From NCBI GenBank assembly GCA_014706295.1, contig JACSVZ010000009.1, forward strand, positions 35,785,268-35,849,267: 64,000 bases of DNA, read 5' to 3'. Below the pieces are notes generated by a model. The model made no database searches. It was not told the DNA's origin and was given only the letters and a program-made list of their open reading frames with translations. Below, piece by piece: positions 49,133-60,200 of this stretch. This stretch comes from Lycocorax pyrrhopterus obiensis. Lineage: Eukaryota; Chordata; Aves; Passeriformes; Paradisaeidae. Numbering within the stretch: position 1 is the first letter of the stretch; each line of letters begins with the position of its first letter. The translations under genes were made by a program, and so were the position numbers.

Positions 49133-49514
49133 AGTGCACCGCGGGGCTGCCCCGACAGCGATCGCCCCCGGCTCACGCCCCCCGCATCATTATTATCGTC
49201 ATGATTTTTATTATTTACGATTTTTACAAATACAGCTGCCACTGGCCTCGTTTAACACGGTCTGCCCACACCTCCATCCTCTCGGCCATTCACCGGGATG
49301 GGAAAACCTTTTCCGCCGGTGGGGTATTCGATGCCAAATTCGATGCCCGATTCCCTCCCTGTCCCTCCCCTCATTCCCCGCAGCCGCCGTCGCCGCTTCC
49401 CGGGTCCCGCGGCCGCGTCCCGCAGCCTCCTCCCGCTCCGCGCTCGCTGCTGCCGCTGCTGCTTCCGCGGGGTGGGGGGAACAACTTCCAACCCCTACAG
49501 CCCCTGATCATCAG

Positions 49515-49692
49515 TTTCCAGCAACAGCTGCGAATCTTCGCTCAGAATCTAAAGAAATACCCGAAGATTAGGCAGCGATGCTATTTATTGCCCTGTAATT
49601 AAAGTTCTATCAGTGTTTCTATTATAAAACCTTATTTGCAAGGGTTGGTAACTCAGAGGCAAAATTTTCCAGCAAGAGGAAGCCTCGCTAAG
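49515..49692 (+). repeat. Local duplication, copy A
   Basis: This segment, at the right edge of the CpG island, is repeated in the same orientation at 51171-51344. Shared words in the same order include 'cagctgc', 'atcttcgct', 'agaat', 'taaagaaata', 'tgctatttatt', 'aattaaa', 'tttctattataaaa', 'ttatttgcaagggtt', 'aaaattttcca', 'aagcct' and 'gctaa/gctca'. Identity appears high in blocks, with a few single-base gaps. The segment carries Hox/Cdx-like (tttattg) and TAATTA-like words. It is not a family I recognise. Confidence 0.88.
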
Positions 49693-51032
49693 AAGTATTT
49701 CGGTTAAATAAGGTTAGCCTGTTAGAAGGTAAAATCCTCAAGGACTTTCATTAAGGTGCTCATCTATATCTGCAAATACATTGCCAAGTTGCCCAAATCA
49801 AGGATATATAAGAGGATTTTTTTTTTCCAAAAATCAAGGATTCGTGGAAAGGTTTTAATATAATTCGCTGGGAAATTATTCCCATGAAAACAATTTGTTT
49901 GAAAGAAAATGCCCTCTGGTCTTTTCCACACAAACTAGTCTTGGGCTAGTACATGAGAACCCAACTTAGAAGTGCCTATGAGCAGAAAGGAGGTTGGTTA
50001 ATTATTTTCAACTGTCCTTTCTGGAATAAAAAACAGAGTAAACAGCTTGAACAGGGAAAGGTGAATTTAATTTTCAAGGCCCTTTAACTTTTAATAATCT
50101 GAGGAACAAGATGGGAGGTACATTCTACCCTCCCAGTTATCCTGATATAAATTCATTCAAGATTTATATTGGTGTAATAGAGAAGCAGAATTTGCTCCGT
50201 GATTTCTAATGAACTGCTGGCTCGGTCTTTAAAAACGCAATTAGAAAAATCTAACCACCTAATTCAGAACAGCTTTGAGCTGAGGCAGAGGTCTCAGTGC
50301 TGCAAACAGGGATGGAAGCTGGTCAGTGCCACGGCTCCTTGCCGCGCCTGCAGCACCGGAGTGGGGCTAGGAATGCTGGAAACGGTTTGCTACAGAATTC
50401 CCTAGTTGTTTTAGGATTTTCCTTTCTATTATATGGGAAAAGACAATTCTCATGTGGAATAAACCTGTGTTTCCTGTGATCTCAAATGCTAAGACAAAAG
50501 GATTGTAGGATTAGGTGCCTGGCCTGTCACTGATGCAGGAGGAGCTGTCTGGTCAGGGCGCTGCCTGGTGAGGCTGGCACAGAGTCGGGAAAACCCGGCC
50601 CTGACTCTGCACTGAAAACTTGCATTAAAGCCTTGGCACTGCTGTGTCAATGCAGGTGAAACATCAATAAATATGAAAGTAAGTCAAGGTTCAATGCTCT
50701 CGCTTTACTCACAAGATTAGGTGTCTGCATTCACCGCTTACTCATGTGTGTAGGAACAACAGGACCGAGGTCCCCATTTGTCCCTCTGACCTTTTGAAGT
50801 GAGGGGTTGAAATGAAGCAGCGCGGGGCGACAGTCTCGTTTCCTCTGCAGAAACTGAGAGGCAAAACTCCGCAGGTTGTTTCAGTCTGCAGGGCTGAAGG
50901 GGACACTCTCTGGAGGAAACGTCACCTCTGGCTACCTGGCAGTCCCACATCACTCTCTTGACTGAGGACCTCAAACAGGCCAGGGTGGCCCCTGACATGA
51001 GGCCAGCCTGCAGGTCCATGATGTGGCAAGGA
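49693..51032. other. Non-coding stretch between the duplicated segments
   Basis: Contains one ancient palindromic repeat copy (50129-50195) and otherwise unique sequence. The part at 50.75-51.03 kb is moderately GC-rich with no recognised exon. No counterpart of the CpG island itself is seen left of copy B. Confidence 0.5.
50129..50195 (+). repeat. Ancient palindromic repeat copy
   Basis: 'cctgatataaattcattcaa', 'gatttatattggtgtaatag' and 'agaagcagaattt' follow the sauropsid hairpin form '...gatgtaaattcattgaagtc...gatttacactggtgtaatag...agcagaatttggcc'. The arms 'gatataaat' and 'atttatatt' still pair. Confidence 0.5.
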
Positions 51033-51168
51033 CACGGAATCAGAATAAGTTGGAAGGGACCTTTAAGCCCATCCAGTTCCAACCCCTGCCATGGGCAGGG
51101 ACACCTTCCACCAAACCAGGTGGCTCCAAGCCCTGTCCAATCCAGCCTTGAACACTTCTAGGGATCCT
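51033..51168 (-). mobile_element. CR1 LINE, 5'-truncated 3' end (reverse)
   Basis: On the plus strand: 'ggaatcagaataagttggaa', 'gggacctttaagcccatcca', 'gttccaacccctgccatggg', 'cagggacaccttccaccaaa', 'ccagccttgaacacttctag'. This is a standard avian CR1 end. It stops immediately before copy B of the local duplication. Confidence 0.95.
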
Positions 51169-51170
51169 CG

Positions 51171-51344
51171 CTCCAGAGCAGCTGCACATCTTCGCTAAGA
51201 ATGTAAAGAAATATCAGGAGATAACACAGCATTGCTATTTATTACCCTGCAATTAAACTCCTCACAGAGTTTCTATTATAAAATGTTATTTGCAAGGGTT
51301 CAGAAGAAGGGAAAAATTTTCCACCAAGATGAAGCCTTGCTCAC
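51171..51344 (+). repeat. Local duplication, copy B
   Basis: Second copy of the 49515-49692 segment, about 1655 bp downstream in the same orientation. Homology starts at 'ctccagagcagctgcacatc' and runs through 'ttatttgcaagggttcagaa' to 'aagccttgctca'. The bases on its left are CR1, so any further leftward homology could have been lost or displaced. Right of 51344 the two copies no longer resemble each other. Confidence 0.88.
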
Positions 51345-52380
51345 CAGACAGAGGTAGGCATGGCTGAAGTATCACTGTCAGTAAGTTCAGGAGGGCAGAG
51401 CTCCACCTCACCAAGGAGCTGGGCGAGACCTCCTCTGGCTGTGGGGCTGATGAGGGTGTGCCCTGAGGACAGCAGGAGCCTTTGAGTGCAAACCACACAG
51501 CTTTGATGTTTTGAGTCTGCTCACCACAAGCCCAAGTGCAGCATTACAGCATCTCCTCTTTCCCTTTTACTCGTTTGGAGAATGACTCACTGTGATACTT
51601 GAAGCAATTTGCTATAGCTGCACCATGCCTCAGTTTCCCCAGCAGCAAAGCCAAAAAATATTCCAATTTCCTGGTGCAAGGTGTGATGACACTGGTGAAC
51701 ATCCATGATACACTCTGGTAGGAGTGCAAGGCAGTCCTGTTCCTTGGCTGTTCCAAGGATGACCACCAGACCTACGCTCTTGGGGAGACCAGGTCCACCC
51801 AACCACACGCAGTGCCCGAAGCCAAGCCGGGCTTTGGCTGAGCAGAAAGGAGGAGGAACCCGCATACAGAGAGATGATAACTGCAAAATTACAACTCTGC
51901 AGCACTAAGAGAATACCCAAACACTTTCCATTGGGTCTCCCTGGGTTGTTTTTGATTGCTTCATGGGGTAATTTTAACAAGAAGTACCACATGCTCTCTT
52001 TCACGCTGAAAAATGACATTTCAGCTTCTTGATGGTGTCAGAAGTGACAAAGGCATGTGTGGGGAGGGGGACCAGCCTGTGCCTTTCACCCCTTTCAGGG
52101 AGAGGAGATGCCCTGCCTGATCCAAGGGAGGCTGAGACCACACCTACCTGCAAAGACAAGTCTTACCAGGCTTCACATTGTAACACCTTACCCAGAGTCC
52201 TCTTCCTGCTTCTTCCCAGAGCAGAGCTGAAAATCTCGGAACTGTCATAAGGTTTTATTATCACTTGCAAACCAGATTCTACTTCATCAGATAAAGACAC
52301 AATTGCATTCATTGACTCTGACACAAGGATATGCATGGTGATAAACATACAGATAGATGTACACACTTATACATGAATGA
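51345..52380. other. Non-coding stretch with no recognised gene
   Basis: Moderate GC. Several overlapping open frames up to 129 aa on the minus strand (51587-52019) in different frames, none with a recognised domain. Confidence 0.45.
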
Positions 52381-52760
52381 GATATGCTAATTAAAAATTG
52401 CAGTGGGCACTTTATTAAAAATTTATTGTACAATCTACATCTTCAAAACATTTTACATCAACAAATATTGCGGCTTGACTGCTGGAATCATAAGTGATTT
52501 ATCTTTAAAAGACTGTATTTGCAACTGGATGCAAAGATTCTTGATGAACTGCCATTACATTTAAACTACTGGTTTTTATTGGAAGCATTTTGATTGTTAT
52601 CTGTTTGTTCTCCATCCTTGAGAGAAATAAAACAAGTGTCTCGGCTTTCATTCTATCGGATAGATGGCACCATGTAGCATATTTCCCATGCTAGTTTGAA
52701 TTACAGCTGTTTATCTTTCCAGCTTTCTTTAAGATTAATTAAATGCAAATGCAACTCCAC
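52381..52760. promoter_or_regulatory. Candidate conserved regulatory block with octamer
   Basis: An AT-rich, non-repetitive block with 'atgctaattaaaaattgc', 'tttattaaaaatttattg', 'aagattaattaaatgc' and a perfect octamer ATGCAAAT at 52743-52750. Homeodomain and POU words are clustered. Conservation untested. Confidence 0.25.
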
Positions 52761-52843
52761 GAATCATGGGATTACCTGCCAGACCCCTTATTAATACCTT
52801 CACTTAAAAACCCCTGTGCCAGAGAGTCATTAATTTGCAATAT

Positions 52844-52879
52844 AAAAAAAAAAAAAAAAAAAAACAAAAAACAAAAAAG
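52844..52879. repeat. A-rich tract
   Basis: More than twenty A followed by 'caaaaaacaaaaaagg'. Simple sequence. Confidence 0.9.
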
Positions 52880-55120
52880 GAAGGGAAAGAGAAGTGCTCA
52901 AGCAGCCCTTTGCCTCCCAACAACCCAGAGATGGCTGCCCAATTAGTCCGGCAGCATTCGGATCCTCCTTTCAGGCCCTGTGGCCCTTTGAGGACACAAT
53001 AAGGCTCCAATGATAACCTGGCAACCTAGGTAGAAACTCAGCCAAGTGTGAGCGTTTGAAGCTGCAGCTTGGCTGCCATCGTGTCGGCGAAAAGAAAGAA
53101 TTCAGGCACCATGTCATCCAGTACAAAGGATAAAAACAGATTCAACCGGAAATTCAATGTGGCACCACATATGGGATACATGAGTGCGGTTACACAACAG
53201 GCCACATATTTTTTTTGAACAGTCTCCTGCATGTGATGCCGAGGACATGTGTAACCATCATAACGTCTCTAAGAATCTGTATTTAATTTGAGCTGGGGTG
53301 GTGGCAGGGATTGGAGATCTGAAGCCGCCACAGGTTTGTGGCAGATGGCTCTGTGTCAGCTATGACAAGCAGCCAGGCTCGGCTTCCTCTGCAGATTTTC
53401 TTTTCTCTCTGATCAGGTAAATATGGGCACACTCTGGAAACTTCCACAATTCTGCCTGAGGCTGCAAGTTTGTGACTTAGCCCCATCTGTCACAAATCTT
53501 CCCTCGGTTCTGCTGCGAGCAGAGACCTGAATTTACTGCCGAGCGCTGCCCAAGAAAACCCGGCCGTCTCGCCCTGCGAGGAAGCACAAGAGAAAAGCAC
53601 ACGGAACCCTGTTAGAGCCTGGGACACAAAATGTGGGAAGGATTTCAGGAGAGGTGGAAGCCAGTTGGTCAAAGAACACTTATGTGGTGTTATTTAAAAA
53701 GGGGGTGAATTCAGTGGGGTTTTTATAAGACAGGTAAGCTGGTCATTGGGCCCAGGTTATTGGCTTCCTCTCCTTTACTGGTGGTGTCAGTGGACACGTC
53801 AAGGACTGAACACCCTCAGGGACCAATGTGCCCCTCTCACCCTCAGACATGGCAGAACCACGAGCCAGCAGGAGCAGGGCCTAGCTCTCCTTGGCCATCA
53901 TCAGTCTGGGTTTTGCTTGAGAGCAATCTCCTTTTTTTTTTGAGGAGTGATAACTGTGCAAAGCTCTGGACATTCATTTTTTCAAGGAGTAAAATTCCAT
54001 CACTATCATTCCATCAACAGCTCCTAAATACGTGGAGATCAAAAGAAGCAAAGTTTTCACATAAAGCAGCATCTTCCCATAAAGAACAAACAGCATAATG
54101 TCAGTAGCAGGGCAGTATTTTTCATGAAATAATCAACTTGTTTCTAGTGTCCTAAGATCAGAACTGAAGCACTTAATATCTACTCTCCCATCATTAGACT
54201 TCAGAGTTAACCTTTAGAATTTAATAAGGGGTGCTCATCCATTCAGACTGGCTGTTTCAGGACAGTTGGAGTTCAAGCACACAGTATTGATTTAGTGCAG
54301 ATTTTATGCACTTTTTTAAAAATCGCCTAAAGAAAATTAAGATTTAGAGACTAATTTTCCACACAAAACCTGAGATTTGGCAGGCAAGACTAGAACGATT
54401 TACAGAGCCAATTTGTATTGGGTCAGACCTACTCTGTGATCCAGCTCCTTCCCTCTGCAAGTGAGTAAGGGGGAAGAATCAAGGCGCAAAACAGTTTGTA
54501 GCAATTCTTTTTGGAGTTCAATTTTCAAGCTTCCAACCACCTTTGGAAACCACCATCAAAAGACACCATTGCTTTACACAAATTGGGTGCACTGTGAAGC
54601 CCAAGGCAGAGCTGTTTAATACACCTCAGCAGAGTAACAGTATTTCCCTGACCAAACTGGTCTGTTCTGCAGTTTCTTATATTGGACTTTTAAAACTCAT
54701 CTCATTTTTGCTGTCTTTAAACAAAAACCATCAAGTTTTGGATGCAAATCCATGCAGTACCTTGCATAGGATAGTTCAGAACACACTGACTGACTGTAAC
54801 AGTGGGAAAACAGTTTCATGATTATTTTCTCAAGGTAATTTGAATAAACTGTACTGGAAAAAAAAAGAGTTTTCATGCTTTTTGCAACTTTTCTTCCTTA
54901 TTTCCTTTGACCCAGGTTCTCCATCTACTGTTTTGAAGTGGCTGTGGCTCATCTGCCAGTTTTCATTTGCTTTCTAAAACTCCCCTGGAAGCTATCTAAT
55001 ACTGTCAGAATGAAAAGTTCCATGTCCTGGTGTTTATGCTGAAAGTTGCCCCCATAATTGCTTTAGTCCTACTCTGCAAGTGCTGTGAGCTACAGGCCAA
55101 CATCTGGGGACATGGTGATC
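52880..55120. other. Unique non-coding stretch with no recognised gene
   Basis: No CR1 or exon recognised. Near 54411 the phrase 'ttgtattgggtcagacct' resembles the start of another old sauropsid repeat, but only about 20 bases match. Confidence 0.45.
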
Positions 55121-55124
55121 ATGG

Positions 55125-55200
55125 AAATGTTGGATTAATGGTTGGACTCAGTGATCTCAAGGGTCTTTCCCAACCTAAATATTTCTATGATTCTGTGATT
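55125..55200 (+). mobile_element. CR1 LINE, short 3' end
   Basis: 'aatggttggactcagtgatc', 'tcaagggtctttcccaacct' and the tail 'atttctatgattctgtgatt' are typical. It belongs to the 'ggttggactygatgatct' group, like 38.5 kb. Confidence 0.93.
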
Positions 55201-55562
55201 TTCAGAGAGCTGGAGTCTCCTGGATATTTACCTGAGAGCCAAGAGCAAGGCAAGCCCAGGGAGAAGTGCAGGTGCAGGCCACCTGCACACATACGTATCT
55301 ACACATATATCCATTTATCTACGTCTGGATCCCAAAATTAGGCAACACCAACAGCCTTCCTGCCAGCTCATTTCTTCCACAGTGAGGATCCCTGTTAGCC
55401 AGGCCAAGCTCCCTCTACCTCAGTTGCTTGAAGACCTAAGGTTGACCCAAAATGCTTAAATTGCATCCCACAGTCCAGCAGACCTTTCCACCTGTGCAAA
55501 CTCCTAAGCTAGAGAGGATTTCACCTGTACCAGTCACACACAGTGAATGGAAAGTGCCAAGA
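55201..55562. other. Spacer between two CR1 copies
   Basis: Unique sequence. The 103-aa frame starting at 55030 runs through the CR1 and is not a protein. Confidence 0.45.
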
Positions 55563-55708
55563 CTCGAGTCTAACCTGGATGTGATCCTGAGCAACTTAAT
55601 CCAAGTTTGAAGTCAGATCCTACTTTGAAGCTCGCCCTGCTTTGAGCAGAGCTTGGGCTGGTGACCTCCAGAGGCACCTTCCTTAACTAGTCTGTGATTC
55701 TGTGTTCC
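55563..55708 (+). mobile_element. Diverged CR1 3' end
   Basis: 'gatgtgatcctgagcaactt', 'aagctcgccctgctttgagc', 'gcttgggctggtgacctcca' and 'gaggcaccttccttaactag' followed by 'tctgtgattctgtg' follow the CR1 pattern 'gatcctgtgcaacctgctct...tgctttggcagggggttgga...gatgacctccagaggtccct...attctgtgattctgtg', with many substitutions. Confidence 0.75.
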
Positions 55709-56420
55709 AAGTAAGTAATGGAAGCTTTCTTTCACATAAAAAATCCTTATGTTTTACACATTTTACTTAGGATCACGTGCCTAAGCACTGGAACAGAGAT
55801 GGGAGAGCATGGACACAGCACACTGCACTCCAGAGCTCCCAGGCTCCTATAACCTTCCCACACAGACTCTGAGAAGCAGATCGAGACCACAGGCTTGGAG
55901 AAGCAGATCTAAACCACCTCTGAAACCATTTTAAATCACGTTCACTGGAAACTGAGCAGCTCAAGAGGCAAATACAAGTCTCTCACTTGTGTTTCTAACC
56001 TCCTTCTGACCTGTACCTAATGCTAGCCAGGTAAAAGCAGAAATGCAATACAATTCCTTCTTTTTTCACTCTGCAAACATGCTCTGCTAATGAACGGAAA
56101 GCCAGCAGGATGGATGGAAATACTTGCACTATTTGCATACCCTATAAAGCTCTGAATTAACTTTATCAGCCCGGGACAAAAGATCTGGAGAACACTGTAA
56201 GCAAACATCTGCTCAATATACATTCACCATTAAAAAGTAAACAGTGGGATTGGCTCCATAAGGAACAGGTTGGAAATTATCAGAGTACTACACATCACAT
56301 AAACTGATGGCACGGCCTAGAATTCTCTAAAGCAACGATCACACCAGCACAAAAACAGCTCTCAAGCATCAGAACGGCTTGAATGATGAGAGATTAGAGT
56401 ATAAACACGGAATAACATTC
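55709..56420. other. Unique stretch between CR1 relics
   Basis: No gene recognised. It may include further unrecognisable CR1 body. Confidence 0.4.
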
Positions 56421-56575
56421 ACAAGGAGAGACTGAAAAGACTGGGATACTGTAAATGTTTGACAAATGTTTATAAAATAATGGATGCTACAGTAAAGATG
56501 GACGGGGAGCTCCTGCTTCCAGGCGACCAACTCCAGGACAAGGGGACACTCAACACAACTGAAGGTGGGGAAAAC
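56421..56575 (+). mobile_element. Probable ancient CR1 internal fragment
   Basis: 'aggagagactgaaaagactg', 'gggatactgtaaatgtttga', 'tttataaaataatggatgct' and 'aggacaaggggacactcaac' recall successive parts of an old CR1 3' region ('gaggttaaaaaaactggg', 'gtctataaaatcatgaatgg', 'acaagaactaggggacatcc'). There appear to be internal deletions and no intact 3' tail. Confidence 0.5.
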
Positions 56576-56620
56576 CTGAGTTAATTAAGGAAATTAATTA
56601 AACGCCATCATAAACACATC

Positions 56621-56720
56621 GCACAATCATGGAATAGTGTGGGTTGGAAGGGACCTTGAAAACCATCTCGTTCCAAGCCCCTGCCATGGGCAGGGACACC
56701 TTCCACTAGACCAGGCTGCT
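56621..56720 (-). mobile_element. CR1 LINE, 3' end (reverse)
   Basis: On the plus strand: 'cacaatcatggaatagtgtg', 'ggttggaagggaccttgaaa', 'accatctcgttccaagcccc', 'tgccatgggcagggacacct', 'tccactagaccaggctgct'. Little diverged compared with the neighbouring relics, so a younger insertion in the opposite orientation. Confidence 0.95.
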
Positions 56721-57020
56721 TATGGAAAAATGAATTTCCCACGGAGTTTTGCTGGCATTTGGGTAAGGATAAAGGCAGAGGCACCATCCCTGGCTCTCAC
56801 ATGGCTTGTACAGGAACTGTGAACAACAGGGCTGAGTGACTGATGGGACATCTGGCACCAGGCTCCCCTGCACCCTCACGTGCCCAGTGCCCTGTATCCT
56901 TACACTGAGAATGCCTCCTGCTGCTTCCCTGGCTTTGCCTAAATATGAAAGCTGGACCAAGAGCTGTTTTCCCTTCTACACGTTTCCCTGAAATACCCAA
57001 GGTACTGCTTTATCTCAAAT
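56721..57020. other. Short non-coding stretch
   Basis: About 300 bp of moderate GC with no recognised gene or repeat. Confidence 0.4.
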
Positions 57021-57061
57021 CAGAGAAAAAAGAAAAGGAAAGAAAAAGAAAAAAAAGAAAG
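57021..57061. repeat. Purine-rich (GAAA)n-like tract
   Basis: Forty bases of A with interspersed G. Simple sequence. Confidence 0.9.
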
Positions 57062-57140
57062 TTTTGTTAGAACTGCCCTATACAGCCAAATCCTGAGACT
57101 GGAAACAATTCAGATGTCTACGGTCTAACTGGGAACTTAA

Positions 57141-57208
57141 TTTGATTTTACAGCAGTTTAATCCCTTTGAATACAGCAGACTTCCTTCTACAGTGGTGTA
57201 AGAAAGAA
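57141..57208 (+). repeat. Ancient palindromic repeat copy
   Basis: 'tttgattttacagcagttta', 'atccctttgaatacagcaga' and 'cttccttctacagtggtgta' followed by 'agaaag' follow the hairpin form 'tgattttacaccagtttaac...tccattgaattcagtggact...tacagtggtgtaagag'. The outer arms 'ttttacagc' and 'tacagtggtgtaa' are partly preserved. Confidence 0.5.
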
Positions 57209-60200
57209 AAAAATCACGCCATGTGTCTTTTCATAGGCAGGTGAGCTTCTGTAGTGTGATGGAAATGAGAAGATGAATGTCAGAAAGTGGGCCAAATTCT
57301 TTTCTCCGTTAAACAAGCATGAGTGAGAGTAGGATTTTTCTGTAGGAACTGAAGCTGACAGCATGTCAACCAGCACTCATTCAGCTGGGAGGGCTGGGAG
57401 AGATTATTTAAAGTTGTCAGCTCCTTCCATGCCTGGCTTTTGGCAACTCTTCTTGTCCCTTTCCACTGTATACTCTTTATACATGCTGTTTTAAATTAAG
57501 AAACTCAAGTGAGGAAACTGAAAGGTAAACCTAAAAAAAAACAATGCAGAAACAAATGCTTTGCCCTATTTTATTTTATTTTAACTCTAAATCTACTAGA
57601 TGGGGCACTAAAAGGTCCTATGGTGTGCCCTGACCAATGCCCTGTTGTTGTTACTTGCTTCATTCCGGTGCTTACTTTGGCAACCAAAACCACCCATAAC
57701 TAGAGTTTGATTCCATAAAACTGGAACAGAACAAATAATTGATAACAAATGAGATTTGCTTCCCTCTCATCTCAATCTTCTGCTAATAACTGGCAGAAGG
57801 CAAGGCTGAAATGCAAACGAGCCAGCCCTGAGTGCTGTGTGAATACTCAGGGTGAGCACTACATCATTTGGAAAGGTTTTCATAGGTGCTTATATTATGG
57901 GGATTTTTAAAAGTCTGCCAGCATAAATCTGCTCCGTGGAGTTAAGCTACTACAGTTTAATGCCTTGGTCTGTGCATTTTCACAGGGATGTTCCCTATGT
58001 CCAGTCCTAAGACCACTGCCCCCCGCTGCCATTTATCTCCTTTCTGCCCCTTATTTTGTCAGCACAAGCATCGAGGACATCTGAAGGAATAAACTGCCTG
58101 TTTAATTAGCCACTGTCTAATTATTATAGACATCCTGAGTAATAAAATCCCAACAATATGTAAAAGGATAAACCAAGTTGGTTACTTCCCAACATGTGGG
58201 GCAGAATCCCCAACCAGCAGAAAAAAGCACTATTTGCTTTTAAAGCATTTTTGCTTTCAAAATTTCACAGATACTTGACAAACTCGATGCAGAGAGTATG
58301 GCAGGATGGTTTCTGAAACACAAGGAGCTGGTTAGCATTGACTCTTGTGCTGGGATCCCTTTTCTAGTCCACTAAAGCAGAGACAACATTATAGTGATCT
58401 GAAAAAAAGGTGAAAACACTGTGCAAGTGCTGCGTAGCCTTCAGGATTTCACTCTTTTCAGCTTCCTTACAAATCAGCATCACTCCAGCTATAATGACAT
58501 TAACAGCACAGCTCTAAGCTAGCATTTTCCAGGAGGTTTTGTGGATGGTCCACTATGAAGGAAGACCAGGTGTACGTGGGTGTAGGCACAAAAGGACAAC
58601 TCTAACGGTATTCTCCGAGCTGATCCAAAGCCTATTAAAGACAACAGGGATCTTTCCTCTGCTGCTCACAGGTGCTGGATTAGGCTCTGCTTTCCTCATT
58701 TTAAAACAATCCCCCACTCAGCTCCATTGCTACCTGTTGCAGAGGTTCAGCTCTGACACTCAGAAGATCTGAATGGGGCTGCAAAGCCCATGCATGAGGG
58801 GCAGGATAAACACTTTCAGCTTCTGCCTACAAATCGCCCCAAGGAATTCTTTAAAAAAGACAAAAAATCCTTCAAGCAAATCAGCATTTTGCCTACGGGG
58901 CTTGTGCGCACATTTTCGACCTGTACTATTTTATATCAGTATCTTTTGCATGCCTTGGCTCTGTGTTCAGGAGCTGGGGACCCACACGTTGGGAGAAGAT
59001 CCATGTGAATGCAACCATTAGCTGAGCTTGAAGCACTGGGAAATACCAAGGTAAACGTTTAAGGACCGCTTTCCCTTTGAAGCCCCCATGCCTAACTCTA
59101 CGGTACTATTGACTCAAGAAGTAATGCTGAACACTGGAAGTGTTCAGTCAGCATTTTAAACTATTATGAGCTACCTTCTGAACCATTGCCAAGTTAATAG
59201 ACAATGAAAGATAATGAGCTTGAAATTGGGTGTTAAATTGCATTTTTGGTTCTCTCCTTTTTTTTTTTTTTTTCCTTGAGGTTTAACTGTTTCCTGCAGA
59301 AACAACATCATGTTTGATGTATCATTATGTAAATGCCTATTTTTAGGTCACAAAAAAAGCCAAGGCTTGGGCTAAGCCCTCGCTGCTCCTGCTACGAGGA
59401 AGGGGAAGAGAGGCAGACAAGACACAGCAAGACCCAACACTTTCTGGTCCTCAGAGGGAGGGAGAGAGGTGGAGGCATGAGGCTGGGTCTGTTGGCAGCA
59501 TGAGACTCCAAATTAAGGAGGAGATTACTCGACTTGCTCATTAACAGTGTGGCTGGACGGCGACAGCCAGGGAACGCTCCAAGAACCGCATTTGTGTCGC
59601 ACGGGTTAACACGAGGAGTATTTCCCTGCACCCCCAAGCTTTTAAGGGCTTTCAGCTGAATTCAGGGGTTTTCACGAGCTGAAACACCTCTGTCGTGCAG
59701 GGGTGATGTGTATCCAACCTGCCCATGGCAGAGCCAGGACAGTAAAAGTCAAAAACCGCTGTAAATGTACAAATTAGCCTGCAGAAAGCAGCAGTTATTC
59801 TTCTGAAAGCAGCATTGTGTAGTAACAGCTCTTCACTGGAATAACGTAAAATTTAGTGCTTCATCTACGTTCAAATTAAAAAAAAAAAAAAAAAAAAGTG
59901 ACTCCCATCAGTGTAAATACACCACTTAAAACCAGGAAAGTTGGTCTAGCATTGAACACTTGAACAAAACCTGAATGGAGAGTTTGCCACTGAACCTGGA
60001 CTTTCCCTACAGAAATAACTGCAAAGAAGGGGACATGAAAAATACCAGTAAATTATGCTCCCAATAAACTTCAATGCTCAACGCACCTTTTAAAGGAAAG
60101 AATTAAAATAATTGTAATTATGAAAAGCACTCAAATCACTCCAGAAGCCAAAGAAATCTTACCTGATACTTGTCACCTGCATTTTTTGAAGATTAAATTA

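Larger units (their letters stand above)
48690..49490. promoter_or_regulatory. CpG island, likely promoter of an unidentified transcript
   Basis: GC content and CpG density rise sharply above the AT-rich surroundings. CpG-bearing words occur throughout ('ccgggcggccggaggctgcg', 'gcggccgctccgcacccgcg', 'cggcgggggcggggggga'). In vertebrates such islands usually mark promoters of housekeeping or developmental genes. Both strands carry long open frames (about 190-200 aa). These are Ala/Arg/Pro-rich, mutually overlapping and typical of GC-rich DNA, so they are not called as genes. A TATA-like 'gataaaaagtgg' sits at 49017-49028. An AT-rich island, 'catcattattatcgtcatg' and the bases after it to about 49233, interrupts the GC-rich part. 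Transcription direction is not resolvable. Confidence 0.75.

Noticed and set aside
48623..49602. Three long plus-strand open frames (191-202 aa) and minus-strand frames in the CpG island
   Set aside because: All frames are open at once because GC-rich DNA lacks stop codons. The peptides are Ala/Arg/Pro/Ser-rich with no domain or consistent codon pattern.
54405..54470. 'ttgtattgggtcagacct' resembling an old sauropsid repeat
   Set aside because: The match ends after about 20 bases, not enough to assign a family.
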